A stretch of DNA of 63,305 bases, from NCBI GenBank assembly GCA_025060195.1, contig JANXCQ010000025.1:1-63305 (forward strand), in the 5' to 3' direction. The translations under genes and the position numbers were made by a program. Position 1 is the first letter of the stretch. Each line of letters begins with the position of its first letter. Below the pieces are notes generated by a model, which worked only from the letters and a program-made list of their open reading frames with translations, had not been told where the DNA came from and searched no databases. The stretch is from Gemmatales bacterium. GTDB taxonomy: Bacteria > Planctomycetota > Planctomycetia > Gemmatales > HRBIN36. Below are positions 28,718-37,249 of the stretch, piece after piece.

Positions 28718-30197
28718 CCGCGAAATTGGGCTGGAGCGAAGCGCTGGGCCTGATTTGGTTACTCGTTGCCTTTCATGCTCCGAGCCGTGCCGTGCTATAC
28801 TCAGGCCAGCCGCCATTCAGGGAAGCGATGCTCTTCCGACGCTGTCCCGGACATGCTTCGCAAGCGTTCCGTTTTCCCGCCAGGCGGGCAGTGCTGCTCC
28901 CGATACGGCCCGCGACTTGCATAGACACCTCTATTTCCTTCGACAGATATTAGCCCATCTGGAGACCCCACGATCCTGGGCGCGACTTTCACAGACACAT
29001 TTACGAACGTTCGCCCGTCGTGCTGCGAACTGGCCAACAGCGAGGATCAGCACCCCCCACGGCAAACTGCCGGTGGGCTGATTTCCTGAAGAGGCGGTTT
29101 TTGCCAGCATTTGGCGCCTAAAGCTGGGAAGACAATTATGACGTAAGTGCTTTCCAGTAAAAAGGTTACGTATTTCCATGACCACTGAGGCGGCTGCGCG
29201 GCGTTTCTCGGGAAAATGCGCGGCAAAACGCGATTTTAGCCAATCCGGAAAATACCCTTTGCCTCTGGGATATTTGCGACCTTGGATAGAACATTATCAA
29301 CATACTAATGATTCAGTTTTCCGATGGTTTAGCCGATATTTCCGAGCGTAATAGTAACATAACCAACATGGTCATTTATCAGCCGACCAGCAATTATCAT
29401 TACTTATGCCATCTGTAAAGTCTTGGAACAAGCAGAAGAACTGAGGCGAAGCCGGCGAAGGTAGCGGCCATGAACGTTTGAATCGTTCGTTTTCTAACAA
29501 TACGTACCGAGCTTCAGCACTCACGGCGACCGCTTCTTGGAGTCGATTTTGATACCGTTGGCTATGGTGTGAATACCCCAGCACGGCCCGTGTTGATGTT
29601 CAGCCTACTTCATAACGTCTCGCTGGGCGTCTTGGTCTGCGCAGCAGAGTTCAGGGACATGCCGCGCGCGATCGAGAGCATTCGACGCTACTCCGCATTG
29701 TCCGGGACAAGATGCACTTTAACTGAACCGCCCGGGGATCGTGCACCAAATCAACCGCAGATTACACAGGTGTACGCAGAGGCTTGCGACAGGGTCGGTG
29801 CTGACCTGGCGGAGTCGTGACTGGCGGCGTGGACGTAAACACGCACCAGCGCCCACCGTGCCCCTTCCTTGTTTCTGTGCGTTCATCGGCGTCTGCCCGC
29901 ATTCATGGGCGCCCTTCTGCGTTCACCCAGGTTCACGTGCGTTCCTATACTTTTTCACGAGGTCTATCCACGGCTGCTAATCACAGCCTGGTGCGTTCAT
30001 CCACGTTCATGCACGTTCATATACGTAAACTGCGGTTTAATGGACACGAAGCAGAGATGGCATCTCAAATAAGCGCACATTACGCTGATTCGCGCAGAGA
30101 GTGACAACCGTGTCAGCCTCGACATAAGTATGGTTTCACTAGTCGTCAGGATTCGTCCTGAATAGAAAGGCGAGGCCTGGTTGCGTCTGTGCCGCGG
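28718..30197. other. Gene-poor region after the membrane-fusion module
   Basis: About 1.48 kb without a convincing gene: frames are short, overlap each other on several strands and lack ribosome binding sites. The right third holds a degenerate repeat element (29746-30045). I looked for a small peptide gene that might serve the upstream PqqD-M50 protein and saw none I could defend. Confidence 0.45.
29746..30045. repeat. Degenerate interspersed repeat with AACCGCAG ends
   Basis: The left end reads AACCGCAGATTACACAGG (about 29747) and the right end, read on the minus strand, AACCGCAGTTTACGTATATG (about 30039), so the ends are inverted copies that agree at 12 of the first 16 bases. Between them lie many variants of GCGTTCA and CACGTTCAT. 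This looks like the widespread noncoding family built from AACCGCAGATNNACGCAG units, arranged head to head. No coding capacity. Confidence 0.5.
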
Positions 30198-31025
30198 TTA
30201 CTTCTGTTTCTCCTTTTCCGGGTTCCAGAAGAGGTCGCCGGAGATGGCAAACAGTTCCAGGGCGTGCAGGTCGGTGAAGCCTTTAGGTCGAGGACGAGTG
30301 GCTCCTTCCTTCAATACGGCTGCCTGCACGTCGCGGCGGAACGATTCGAGGCGCTCGATGCGTTCTTGCTCGGAAAGGTTCGGGTCGCGTCGGATGGCTT
30401 GCTCCTGTCGGAATCGTTCCAGGGCGCGGTCGAGCATGGCGGCGAATTTCTTGGCGTCATAGGCGGGGCTTTCAAACATTTCCCAGACGAATGCGGAACC
30501 CGTGTTGGCATATTCGATCTGGAGGTCGGGACTGACGACGCTGCAGGCAGTGAGGCCAGTGCATTTTTCCCCGCCCATGAGGAAGTGGGCCAGTCGCCAA
30601 TACTTCATCGCCTCCCACTGCAGCGGAAACTCCTTTGTTCCATAGGGGATAACTACCTTCAGCGGGATGAACGAGTCCACGATTTTCTTCTGGACTTGGG
30701 CGTCGGCGAGGGCAACTGCCCGCATCAAGCGACCGCCCGGTCAGCACGGTGCCTTGGCCGGGCCGACATTGCGTTTGAGATAGAAGTACACGAATATCGG
30801 TTTTTGCTCTTTCTGGGCCAAGGCGGCTGCCTGTTGCGGGTCGGTCAGCCAGGGAATCTTTTCCCAGGGGAAGTCGCCTTTTTCCTCCAGCGCGATCATC
30901 TCGCGGACTTTTTGGATGGCTTTTTTCTGGTCCCATTCGGCAGGCTGAGTGGGCTCTTCACAGAACACTGCCGCTGTGCAGATTGTGGCGGCGATCCCGG
31001 CGTAAAGGAATTTTGTCGTGGCCAT
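30198..31025 (-). CDS. Putative exported selenoprotein, thioredoxin-like, with in-frame UGA at codon 95
   Basis: ATG 31025 follows GAGGAGG by 8 bases. The frame runs to TGA at 30741-30743 (codon 95) and continues in the same frame, without another stop, to 30198: 275 residues in all. Residues 1-22 are a signal peptide (FLYAGIAATICTAAVFC). The stretch AALAQKEQKPIFVYFYLKR is the strand-helix start of a thioredoxin fold; the UGA follows directly after Cys94 (KAPC-UGA-PGG), where the redox centre is expected, and DSFIPLKVVIPYG continues the fold. A hairpin right after the TGA fits a bacterial SECIS. The far C-terminus is charged and helical. The likely reading is selenocysteine at 95, making a periplasmic thiol/selenol redox protein. 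The alternative is a nonsense mutation; but the second half keeps full coding character. A gene caller would report two fragments. Confidence 0.7.
30698..30738 (-). promoter_or_regulatory. Candidate bacterial SECIS element
   Basis: Counting from the base after TGA (30740 as 1), bases 3-7 GGGCG pair with 39-43 CGCCC, 9-11 UCG pair with 36-38 CGA, and 20-23 GGGC pair with 28-31 GCCC around an AGUU apical loop. The loop begins 24 bases after the UGA and has G as its second base, as bacterial SECIS elements do. Folding was done by eye. Confidence 0.55.
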
Positions 31026-31080
31026 CGCGTGAACCTCCTCAGAATTCGCGCTGGTGAGTTTGCATGAGTCGCTAGTAATT

Positions 31081-31269
31081 ACCCGAACAAATTTGAGATG
31101 GTTTCAAAACATCAACCAGTGCATCTCGTGGTGCGATGTCTGCAGCGCTTCCACACCTGAATCAAGTGCAGACGGTTTCAAAACATCAACCAGTGCGCTC
31201 CGTGGTGCGATGTACGCAGCGATTGCGCACCCGAATCAACTTGAGATGGTTGCAAAATATCAACCAGGG
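31081..31269. repeat. 74-bp tandem repeat, about 2.5 copies
   Basis: Units begin at 31097, 31171 and 31245 (GAYGGTTTCAAAACATCAAC core), exactly 74 bases apart, with matching flanks ACCCGAACAA / ACCTGAATCA / ACCCGAATCA at 31081, 31155 and 31229. Each unit has TGGTT and AACCA as short inverted arms. The array lies between deoC and the start of the putative selenoprotein, 56-240 bases upstream of that start codon, so it could influence its promoter. There are no unique spacers, so it is not CRISPR. Confidence 0.8.
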
Positions 31270-31316
31270 GGTCAGCACCAACGTCAACGTCGAGGTGGTT
31301 GTCGGATTACTGATGA

Positions 31317-32006
31317 CTAACTCGCGGCTAAGCGGGCGCGGCATTCGTCGAGGATGGCTTTGGTGGCGGTGGCGCCGATGCGGGTGACGCCGAGGGCGCG
31401 GACGGCTAACACGCGGTCGAGCGTGCGGATGCCACCTGCGGCTTTGACTTGCACATGGGGCGGGCTGTGTTGACGCATCAGCCGAAGGTCTTCGTCAGTC
31501 GCGCCGCCATCGCCGTAGCCCGTGGCTGTCTTCACAAAGTCTGCGCCGACTTCGCCGCAGATTTCGCAGAGGCGGATCTTGTGTTCGTCGTGCAGATAGG
31601 AGTTTTCGAAGATGACCTTAACGATGGCGCCGTGGGCGTGAGCGGCTTCCACGACAGCGGCGATGTCGCGGCGGACGTAGTCCCAATCGCGGCTCAAGAC
31701 TTTGCCGATATTCACGACCATATCGAGTTCGCGAGCACCCAGGCGGATCGCGTCTTCCGTTTCGTACACTTTGGTCGCGGTGGTATGGCCGCCATGAGGA
31801 AAACCCACCGTGGTGCCCACGGCGACGGTCGAACCTTGCAGAATCCGCACAGCTAAGGGAATCGCATAGGGCTTGATACACACCGAGGCAACGCCGTAGT
31901 CCCGCGCTAATCGGCAGCCGGCCTCCAGTTCTGCGTCGGTCAACTTGGGATGTAACAGGGAATGATCGATCATGCGAGCGATATCCTCATAGGTGAAATG
32001 AGCCAT
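31317..32006 (-). CDS. deoC: Deoxyribose-phosphate aldolase
   Basis: 229 residues, the usual bacterial length; ATG 32006 follows GGAGG by 9 bases. Signatures are VCIKPYAIPLA, VGTTVGFPHGGHTTATK, ELDMVVNIGK, the Schiff-base lysine in FVKTATGYGDGGAT near residue 155 and the second active-site lysine in VKAAGGIRT near 183. The enzyme cleaves 2-deoxyribose 5-phosphate to glyceraldehyde 3-phosphate and acetaldehyde in the cytoplasm, for use of deoxynucleosides. No other deo gene is adjacent. Confidence 0.96.
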   Translation of the reverse strand: MAHFTYEDIARMIDHSLLHPKLTDAELEAGCRLARDYGVASVCIKPYAIPLAVRILQGSTVAVGTTVGFPHGGHTTATKVYETEDAIRLGARELDMVVNIGKVLSRDWDYVRRDIAAVVEAAHAHGAIVKVIFENSYLHDEHKIRLCEICGEVGADFVKTATGYGDGGATDEDLRLMRQHSPPHVQVKAAGGIRTLDRVLAVRALGVTRIGATATKAILDECRARLAAS

Positions 32007-32184
32007 GCTAGTCGGCCTCCAGGGACGGCATCCGCATTGCTTGAGCGCAGGTCATGGGAATGGTCTTGCGGGCGCACCTGGGCGGATTATATGCGAAATT
32101 TTCGGGGACATAGAGGATTTGATGGGTTCCGAATGCCGAAAATCATGATGTCTTGTACCGTGTGAATCGCGGCCCGGAGTGATG

Positions 32185-33351
32185 ATGATCGCTTGCCACT
32201 GCAGTGCTGCTTGCCCTTGGCGGGGTCTTCGTTGGATTAGCCGCACATGTGGTCTGGCATGGCGGCTGTCAGTTGTAGTGTGGCTCCTGACTGGGAGCAC
32301 CATAGCGCACGGTGAGAGCGTCGGTGTGGTTCAGCGAGCCGTGGAGGTGCAGAGCGGGCCTGGCTCCGTCCCGCCATATTACGTGACTGGGCGGCTAGAG
32401 CCAGGGCAGAGGGTAGTGATTCTCGAGGAGGTGGGCGATTTTTACGCGATCCGCCCGCCCGCAGGGAGTTTCAGTTATGTTCCGAAAAGCAGCGTGCGGT
32501 TAGTGCCTGAGCACCCTCAAGTAGGGTTGGTTTACGAGACTGTGGCAACACTGATGGGGAGCCTCGTTACTCGAGAGGCGACCACGGAGGGGACACGTCT
32601 GACTTCTGGAACTTTGGTGCGGATTTTAGGCACCGATCAAGTGGCCGTCGGAGGGCATCTGATTGAAATGTATTGTATCGAACCCGTTGGGGAAAAACGT
32701 TACGTGCGGAAGTCGGCAATTAACGTACGCGAAGCCATCGTAGTTGACCAGGGGCCTCCTAGCGGAATAGTTACACCGTCGGGGCCCGCTGAAGTTGCCG
32801 TTTTGCGCTCGCAGGCTCAGGCGGCCTACGAACGGGGTTGTGCCACGGGAGATTTCGTCGAGGCGAAGCGCTTGTATCAGATGCTGGCCCAATCAGAGCA
32901 GGATGCGGTGCGGTGGGAGGCGCTCAATCGGTTAGAGTTTATCCGTCTGCGGGAGCGCGAGTGGGCCACGCGACCGAAGCCAGCGGCAACCGCTCAGCCG
33001 ACTTCTTATCAGCCAGCCCGTTTCGGTATGATGCCGACTGACAAGCCCCAAGGCGTGGCCGTTGGGAATAATCTCAGAATAGGGACGGCCTCACATTCCT
33101 CCTTTGAGACGGGAGCGAATACGCGCGCTTATGGAGTGTTGCGGCGTTCGACCATATCAGAACAGGGCCAGCCGTTGTATTATCTGGAGGATCATCGCGG
33201 CCACTTGCGGTGTTACTTACGCGTGGCCGATATGGGCGGGGCAGAGCAATTAGTGGGTCGGGCAGTAGAAGCGTTGGGCCGACACCTAGGATATCGTGGC
33301 GACTTACGAGCTGACCTTGTTGCCGTTACGTTACTTCGAGCGCTTGAGTAA
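32185..33351 (+). CDS. Exported protein with bacterial SH3-like domains
   Basis: About 388 residues. ATG codons at 32182 and 32185 both follow GGAG at 32176; 32185 has the better spacing. An N-terminal signal peptide (WRLSVVVWLLTGSTIAHGE) indicates export. Residues about 45-105 read like an SH3b domain (QSGPGSVPPYYVTGRLEPGQRVVILEE, then FYAIRPP and FSYVPKSSV), and residues 115-185 repeat the pattern less clearly. The remainder is an alpha-helical stretch and a unique C-terminal domain (RAYGVLRRSTISEQGQPLYYLED). SH3b proteins often bind peptidoglycan or partner proteins. Its 3' end overlaps the convergent next gene by 26 bases. Exact function is unknown. Confidence 0.68.
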   Translation: MIACHCSAACPWRGLRWISRTCGLAWRLSVVVWLLTGSTIAHGESVGVVQRAVEVQSGPGSVPPYYVTGRLEPGQRVVILEEVGDFYAIRPPAGSFSYVPKSSVRLVPEHPQVGLVYETVATLMGSLVTREATTEGTRLTSGTLVRILGTDQVAVGGHLIEMYCIEPVGEKRYVRKSAINVREAIVVDQGPPSGIVTPSGPAEVAVLRSQAQAAYERGCATGDFVEAKRLYQMLAQSEQDAVRWEALNRLEFIRLREREWATRPKPAATAQPTSYQPARFGMMPTDKPQGVAVGNNLRIGTASHSSFETGANTRAYGVLRRSTISEQGQPLYYLEDHRGHLRCYLRVADMGGAEQLVGRAVEALGRHLGYRGDLRADLVAVTLLRALE

Positions 33352-33949
33352 ACCAGCCGCGAGGCGCATTTACCCAGCGGTCTAAAGTTCGAGCGGTAAA
33401 GTCGAACCAGCGTTGTTCGCCCTCGGGTAAGTCAATCGCGCCGATCCATTCCAAAACGGTGGGGTCGTCATGAGCGGGGTCGAAGCAAACTTCTGTCGGG
33501 CTGCCGTTGAAGAAATGGACACGCACTAAGTGATTGTCGCGTAAAAGGAAAAGGCGACGCGAGCGGACTCCCGGGGCTGTGGGGGTTAGGGGCGCTTCTA
33601 GACCTTCGGGCAACGGATAGACGCCCATTTCTACGAGTTGTTCCTGACGATCTTGCATGCGTTTGCCCAAGCCCAGAAGCCGACAGCCCAGCTTACAAAG
33701 GCGTTCTAGGCTGATGCGGGTTGGTTCACCGTCGGACCAACAAATTTGATACCCCTCGAAAACCCGGTTGTCGGAGTAGGTGTCTCTGCTTGGGTCCCGG
33801 CGAAAAAGTACGACGAGAAATCGTGGTGTGGAAGGTCGCTGCTCGGAACCGCAATGCACGGTCCCAGCTTTGCTGGTGGCTTGGGGAACTGCGGTTCCAT
33901 TGCAAGGTAAGGTTGTCGGTACCACTTGCACGTCACCGGTGCTTAGCAT
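33326..33949 (-). CDS. Unknown protein, preceded by a leader hairpin
   Basis: ATG 33949 is chosen because GGAG lies 8 bases upstream; a longer frame exists but crosses the leader hairpin. About 207 residues, no signal peptide or membrane helix, so probably cytoplasmic. I recognise no family. Visible features are FLVVLFRRD near residue 45, a cysteine-containing stretch ERLCKLGCRLLGLGKRMQDR, and a beta-rich C-terminal half (RRLFLLRDNHLVRVHFFNG, then EWIGAIDLPEGEQRWFDF). It overlaps the 3' end of the SH3-like gene by 26 bases in convergent orientation. Regulation by attenuation is suggested by the upstream hairpin. Confidence 0.65.
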   Translation of the reverse strand: MLSTGDVQVVPTTLPCNGTAVPQATSKAGTVHCGSEQRPSTPRFLVVLFRRDPSRDTYSDNRVFEGYQICWSDGEPTRISLERLCKLGCRLLGLGKRMQDRQEQLVEMGVYPLPEGLEAPLTPTAPGVRSRRLFLLRDNHLVRVHFFNGSPTEVCFDPAHDDPTVLEWIGAIDLPEGEQRWFDFTARTLDRWVNAPRGWFTQALEVT

Positions 33950-33971
33950 GGTCGTTGCTCCGACATTTTCC

Positions 33972-34017
33972 AAAAAATAAAAAGGCCCGCACCCAAATCT
34001 GTTAACGGGACAGGGCC
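33972..34017 (-). terminator. Terminator-like hairpin in the leader of the unknown gene (attenuator candidate)
   Basis: On the minus strand GGCCC (34017-34013) pairs with GGGCC (33988-33984), with an inner CCC/GGG stem, and is directly followed by TTTTTATTTTTT (33983-33972). The start codon of the gene it precedes is 23 bases further on. No minus-strand gene lies upstream, so this terminator sits inside a 5' leader. Confidence 0.55.
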
Positions 34018-34063
34018 CGAAGCTTACTGGGTAAAGCGAGCAACCCTTGAAGTTGCGTTTAGG

Positions 34064-34090
34064 AATATAGATAACCGGGGAAAGCGTCAA
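34064..34090 (-). promoter_or_regulatory. Sigma-70-type promoter for the unknown gene
   Basis: The minus strand has TTGACG (34090-34085) and TATATT (34069-34064), 15 bases apart; the overlapping TATTCC gives 17. Transcription would start near 34057, giving a leader of about 108 bases containing a GCAAC/GTTGC hairpin and the terminator-like hairpin. Confidence 0.45.
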
Positions 34091-34316
34091 GGCAAAATTA
34101 TCTCCTGGCCTCCGCTGCATCGCCCATTGTTAGCCCCTCCAAAAGCTAACGCAGCAACGCCTATAACTCGACCTAACAAGCTGGGGCAGCTAAAAAATCG
34201 GATTCTTCCCGCCGTATGCTTGCCAAATAGGATCCCTCCGACCAATACTAAATTGCTTATAAACCTGAATCAGGAAACCTAGCCAGGCTTAGACCGTATA
34301 ACAGGAACGGACCAAG

Positions 34317-35558
34317 ATGCGAGAACCGAACGGCGAGAGCTGCAGCGGCCAACACGCCCGAGTGCACGTGGCACGGTTATGCTACCCGCGTCGCGTCGGC
34401 TCCGAAGCGGAGCGCTTGGCTGCTGATTATATCGTTCAACAGTTTCGAGATTCGGGATTATTAGTCCGCCGTCAACCGTTCCCCTTGGCCCGTGGGCGCG
34501 GCGAATGGTTCAATCGTGCTGTCTTAACGGCGTGTGCGGCGTTAGCATTAGTCGGAGCTTGGGCCTTCCCGGTTGTACCCATGATTTCCTTATTGGCATG
34601 GGCCAGCGTGGCGATGTTGGTGAATCTTCCTTGGCGTGGGATAGGATGTTTCCAGGGCGGTAGCTCGCGGGGCCCGCTCTGGAGCGAGAACATTTTGGCC
34701 ACCCAGGGCAAGAATCCGGCAGCAAAGGCACGGGTCATCTTCATGGCTCACTATGACACGAAGTCCCAGCTTCTTCCCACGGGTATACGAGTTGCCTTGG
34801 TTACTGTTGTGTGGTTCTGTGCGTGGTTGTTAGTTTTATTGGCGCTCGTGTGGCTCGTGGGATACTGGCCTTGGTGGATGCCAGCTCCGCCTAATCCCTG
34901 GAATCTGTGCGTCGTGATGGTGCTTTGCCTGGCGGGATTGATCGCTAATTTTACGGGCAACCAGAGCCCTGGCGCCTTAGACAACGGTTCAGGGGTCGCG
35001 GTCTTGCTGGAATTAGCGCGTTTGTGGCAATCACCCTGGCCCTATGACTGGGAGTGGATGCACCAGCTCGAAGTGGCGTTTGTAGCGACCAGTGCCGAGG
35101 AAACTGATCTGGAGGGCGCCCGCTATTTCTTAGCTCAATACGCGCATTGGTGGAAAGAAAAACCGACTCTGCTTGTCAACTTGGAAAGTGTGGGCGCAGG
35201 TCCCGCGCTATACCTCAGCGGTGAGCAGAATACCTTGCTCTGGGTCGAGGCAATGTGCCGGGAGTTGGGCATACGACCCAGGCGGCTGCATGTAATGGGC
35301 GCTAGTATGGATCATCAGCCCTTCGCCGCCCAGGGTTTGAGATGTGTCAGCATCTTGGGCGATGTGGTTCGCCGATGCTTTTATCTCCACACGCCCCGCG
35401 ATGATCTCAGGCTCGTTGAAACCGACGCCCTGGAACGAGCGATTCGCTTAGCCTGGTACCTGGCGCGACGTTGGGTAGAGAGCCAAGTAGAAGGGTGCCT
35501 AGCGCTTTCCTATCGCTCGCTTCGTCTTGTGCCCACGTACGGCGGAATCGCTTCGTAG
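34317..35558 (+). CDS. M28 family metallopeptidase with transmembrane helices inside the catalytic domain
   Basis: 413 residues. Residues about 10-65 (RVGSEAERLAADYIVQQFRDSG) are the normal N-terminal M28 helix region. Two hydrophobic segments follow (about 64-105), then the first zinc motif VIFMAHYDTK near 142, two further membrane helices (about 158-222), the second zinc motif ALDNGSGVAVLLELARL near 230, and the catalytic acid motif TSAEETDLEGAR near 264. A later His in GASMDHQPFAAQG supplies another ligand. The protein thus looks like a membrane-embedded aminopeptidase whose ligands are split by an even number of helices, so they can still meet on one side. Substrate unknown. It is alone; the next gene is a sugar-nucleotide enzyme. 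Confidence 0.8.
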   Translation: MREPNGESCSGQHARVHVARLCYPRRVGSEAERLAADYIVQQFRDSGLLVRRQPFPLARGRGEWFNRAVLTACAALALVGAWAFPVVPMISLLAWASVAMLVNLPWRGIGCFQGGSSRGPLWSENILATQGKNPAAKARVIFMAHYDTKSQLLPTGIRVALVTVVWFCAWLLVLLALVWLVGYWPWWMPAPPNPWNLCVVMVLCLAGLIANFTGNQSPGALDNGSGVAVLLELARLWQSPWPYDWEWMHQLEVAFVATSAEETDLEGARYFLAQYAHWWKEKPTLLVNLESVGAGPALYLSGEQNTLLWVEAMCRELGIRPRRLHVMGASMDHQPFAAQGLRCVSILGDVVRRCFYLHTPRDDLRLVETDALERAIRLAWYLARRWVESQVEGCLALSYRSLRLVPTYGGIAS

Positions 35559-35657
35559 ACTCCGCCCCTGGCTTTCGCACTAGACTTGTTTCGCGAGGCG
35601 AACAATATTGTAGAAGCGATCTTCGGGCCTGAATCCGTTCGCTCAAAGGATTGCCCC

Positions 35658-37184
35658 ATGAACAACAATTTGCAGCCATCAGGGCATGACCCAACTGATG
35701 TGGCAGCGGCAAACGCAAATACCACTGACCCGCTGTATCAGCGGTTGTGGCAACGCTTGGCACCCTTCGGTCAGACACACGTGCTGCGTTGGTGGCACGA
35801 GTTGAATACAGACCAGCGTGTCGAACTGGCGGCACAAATTGAGGCTCTCGACCTGGATACGCTGCAGCGGCTGCTTCAGGAGCCTATTGAAGCCCAACGA
35901 ACGACCCTCGACTGGAATCAAGTCTGTTGCCCTCGAGTGCTCCGTCCTGCTTCTACTTTAGAGGAATGGCAACGACAACGCCGAGCGTTCGCAGTTGGAG
36001 AGGATGCGTTACGCAGCGGACGAGTGGCCCTTTGCCTGGTCGCAGGGGGACAAGGTTCGCGCCTGGGCCATGACGGACCTAAGGGGACTTTTCCTATTGG
36101 CCCGATCACGCAGCGCAGCCTGTTTCAACTGCATGCGCAGAAAATACTCGCTTTATCGCGGCGTTACCAAGTTCCGCTTCGCTGGTACATTATGACCAGC
36201 CCCGATAATGACGCCGCCACGCGCGAATTTTTTATTCAGCACAACTACTTTGGTTTGTCGGCCGACCAGGTAAAGTTTTTCGTTCAAGGGACTATGCCTG
36301 CGGTGGACAAGGATACGGGAAAGCTGTTGATGCGTACGAAATGGCAATTAGCGCTTTGTCCCGACGGACACGGCGGCTTTCTCACCGCCTTACGTACCGA
36401 GGGTATTCTTGACGAATTGCAGCAACTAGGGGTGCAGTGGCTGTTTTACTTCCAAGTAGATAATCCTTTAGTTAAAGTGGGCGATCCCTTATTCCTCGGC
36501 CAGCACATTACCAGTGGCGCGGAAATTTCCCTCAAGGTCGTGCGGCGCCGTCATGCATACGAACCGCTAGGACAAGTCGTTTGTTACCAAGGTAGCCATT
36601 ATTTAGTGGAATACACCGAGATTCCCCCGGAGTGGCAGGAACGTCGAGACAGTTCTGGGAATTTCCTCCTCAATGCGGGTAACATAGCCGTCCATATTTT
36701 CGACCTAGCCTTCCTGCAACGGGCTACCGAACACGTGCGCGCTTTGCCCTATCATCGCGCCATCAAAAAAGTGCCATTTATTGACAGCGACGGCGAATAT
36801 CGGGATCCCTACGAGGCCAATGCGCTCAAATGGGAACGTTTTGTCTTTGACGTTTTACCCTGGGCCCAGCGCGTCTTGGTGGTGGAAATTGAACGCGCCG
36901 AGGAATTTGAACCGCTCAAGAACGCCAGCGGGGAACATTCTCCAGAAACCGTCCGTGCTGCCTTGTGCGAACTGTACGCACGCTGGCTCGAGCAAGCGGG
37001 CCTCCGCGTGCCACGCGACTCGTCGGGCCGAGTTACGGTGGCGATTGAAATCAGTCCCTTGGTGGCCCTGGACGCGGCCGATTTACGAGACCAGGTCGAG
37101 CATTTGCACGAACTTCACGGGCCTTTGCTCTTAGAGGAGCCACTCAACGAATCCCCAGCGACATCCTCGGACTCACTAAGCTAG
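35658..37184 (+). CDS. UDP-sugar pyrophosphorylase, eukaryotic UAP1-like
   Basis: The ATG at 35658 follows AAAGGA by 7 bases; a longer frame to 35586 is not supported. About 508 residues. The nucleotide-binding motif LVAGGQGSRLGHDGPKGTFP near 118 is of the UDPGP type, followed by MTSPDNDAATREFF, FFVQGTMPAVDKDTG, LCPDGHGGFL, FQVDNPLVKVGDP and FVFDVLPWAQRV near 400. The order and wording match UDP-N-acetylhexosamine pyrophosphorylases of the UAP1 group better than bacterial GalU or GlmU. It should make UDP-GlcNAc or UDP-glucose from UTP and the sugar 1-phosphate. galE follows 65 bases downstream, which fits a sugar-nucleotide operon. Confidence 0.88.
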   Translation: MNNNLQPSGHDPTDVAAANANTTDPLYQRLWQRLAPFGQTHVLRWWHELNTDQRVELAAQIEALDLDTLQRLLQEPIEAQRTTLDWNQVCCPRVLRPASTLEEWQRQRRAFAVGEDALRSGRVALCLVAGGQGSRLGHDGPKGTFPIGPITQRSLFQLHAQKILALSRRYQVPLRWYIMTSPDNDAATREFFIQHNYFGLSADQVKFFVQGTMPAVDKDTGKLLMRTKWQLALCPDGHGGFLTALRTEGILDELQQLGVQWLFYFQVDNPLVKVGDPLFLGQHITSGAEISLKVVRRRHAYEPLGQVVCYQGSHYLVEYTEIPPEWQERRDSSGNFLLNAGNIAVHIFDLAFLQRATEHVRALPYHRAIKKVPFIDSDGEYRDPYEANALKWERFVFDVLPWAQRVLVVEIERAEEFEPLKNASGEHSPETVRAALCELYARWLEQAGLRVPRDSSGRVTVAIEISPLVALDAADLRDQVEHLHELHGPLLLEEPLNESPATSSDSLS

Positions 37185-37249
37185 CCGCAGTCCGTCCGCT
37201 TTGCACGCACGTCTGCCAATCCTACGTCCCCTTAGACTAGAGAGCCATT

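Noticed and set aside
29569..30104. Small genes in the gap after the membrane-fusion module, possible peptide precursors
   Set aside because: The frames overlap each other, lie largely in the degenerate repeat and lack ribosome binding sites and leader-core layout.
30198..31025. Frameshift between two gene fragments
   Set aside because: Both fragments are in the same frame (543 bases from stop to stop) with a single TGA between them, so no indel is needed.
31081..31269. CRISPR array
   Set aside because: The units are tandem without unique spacers, are 74 bp long, and no cas gene is in the window.
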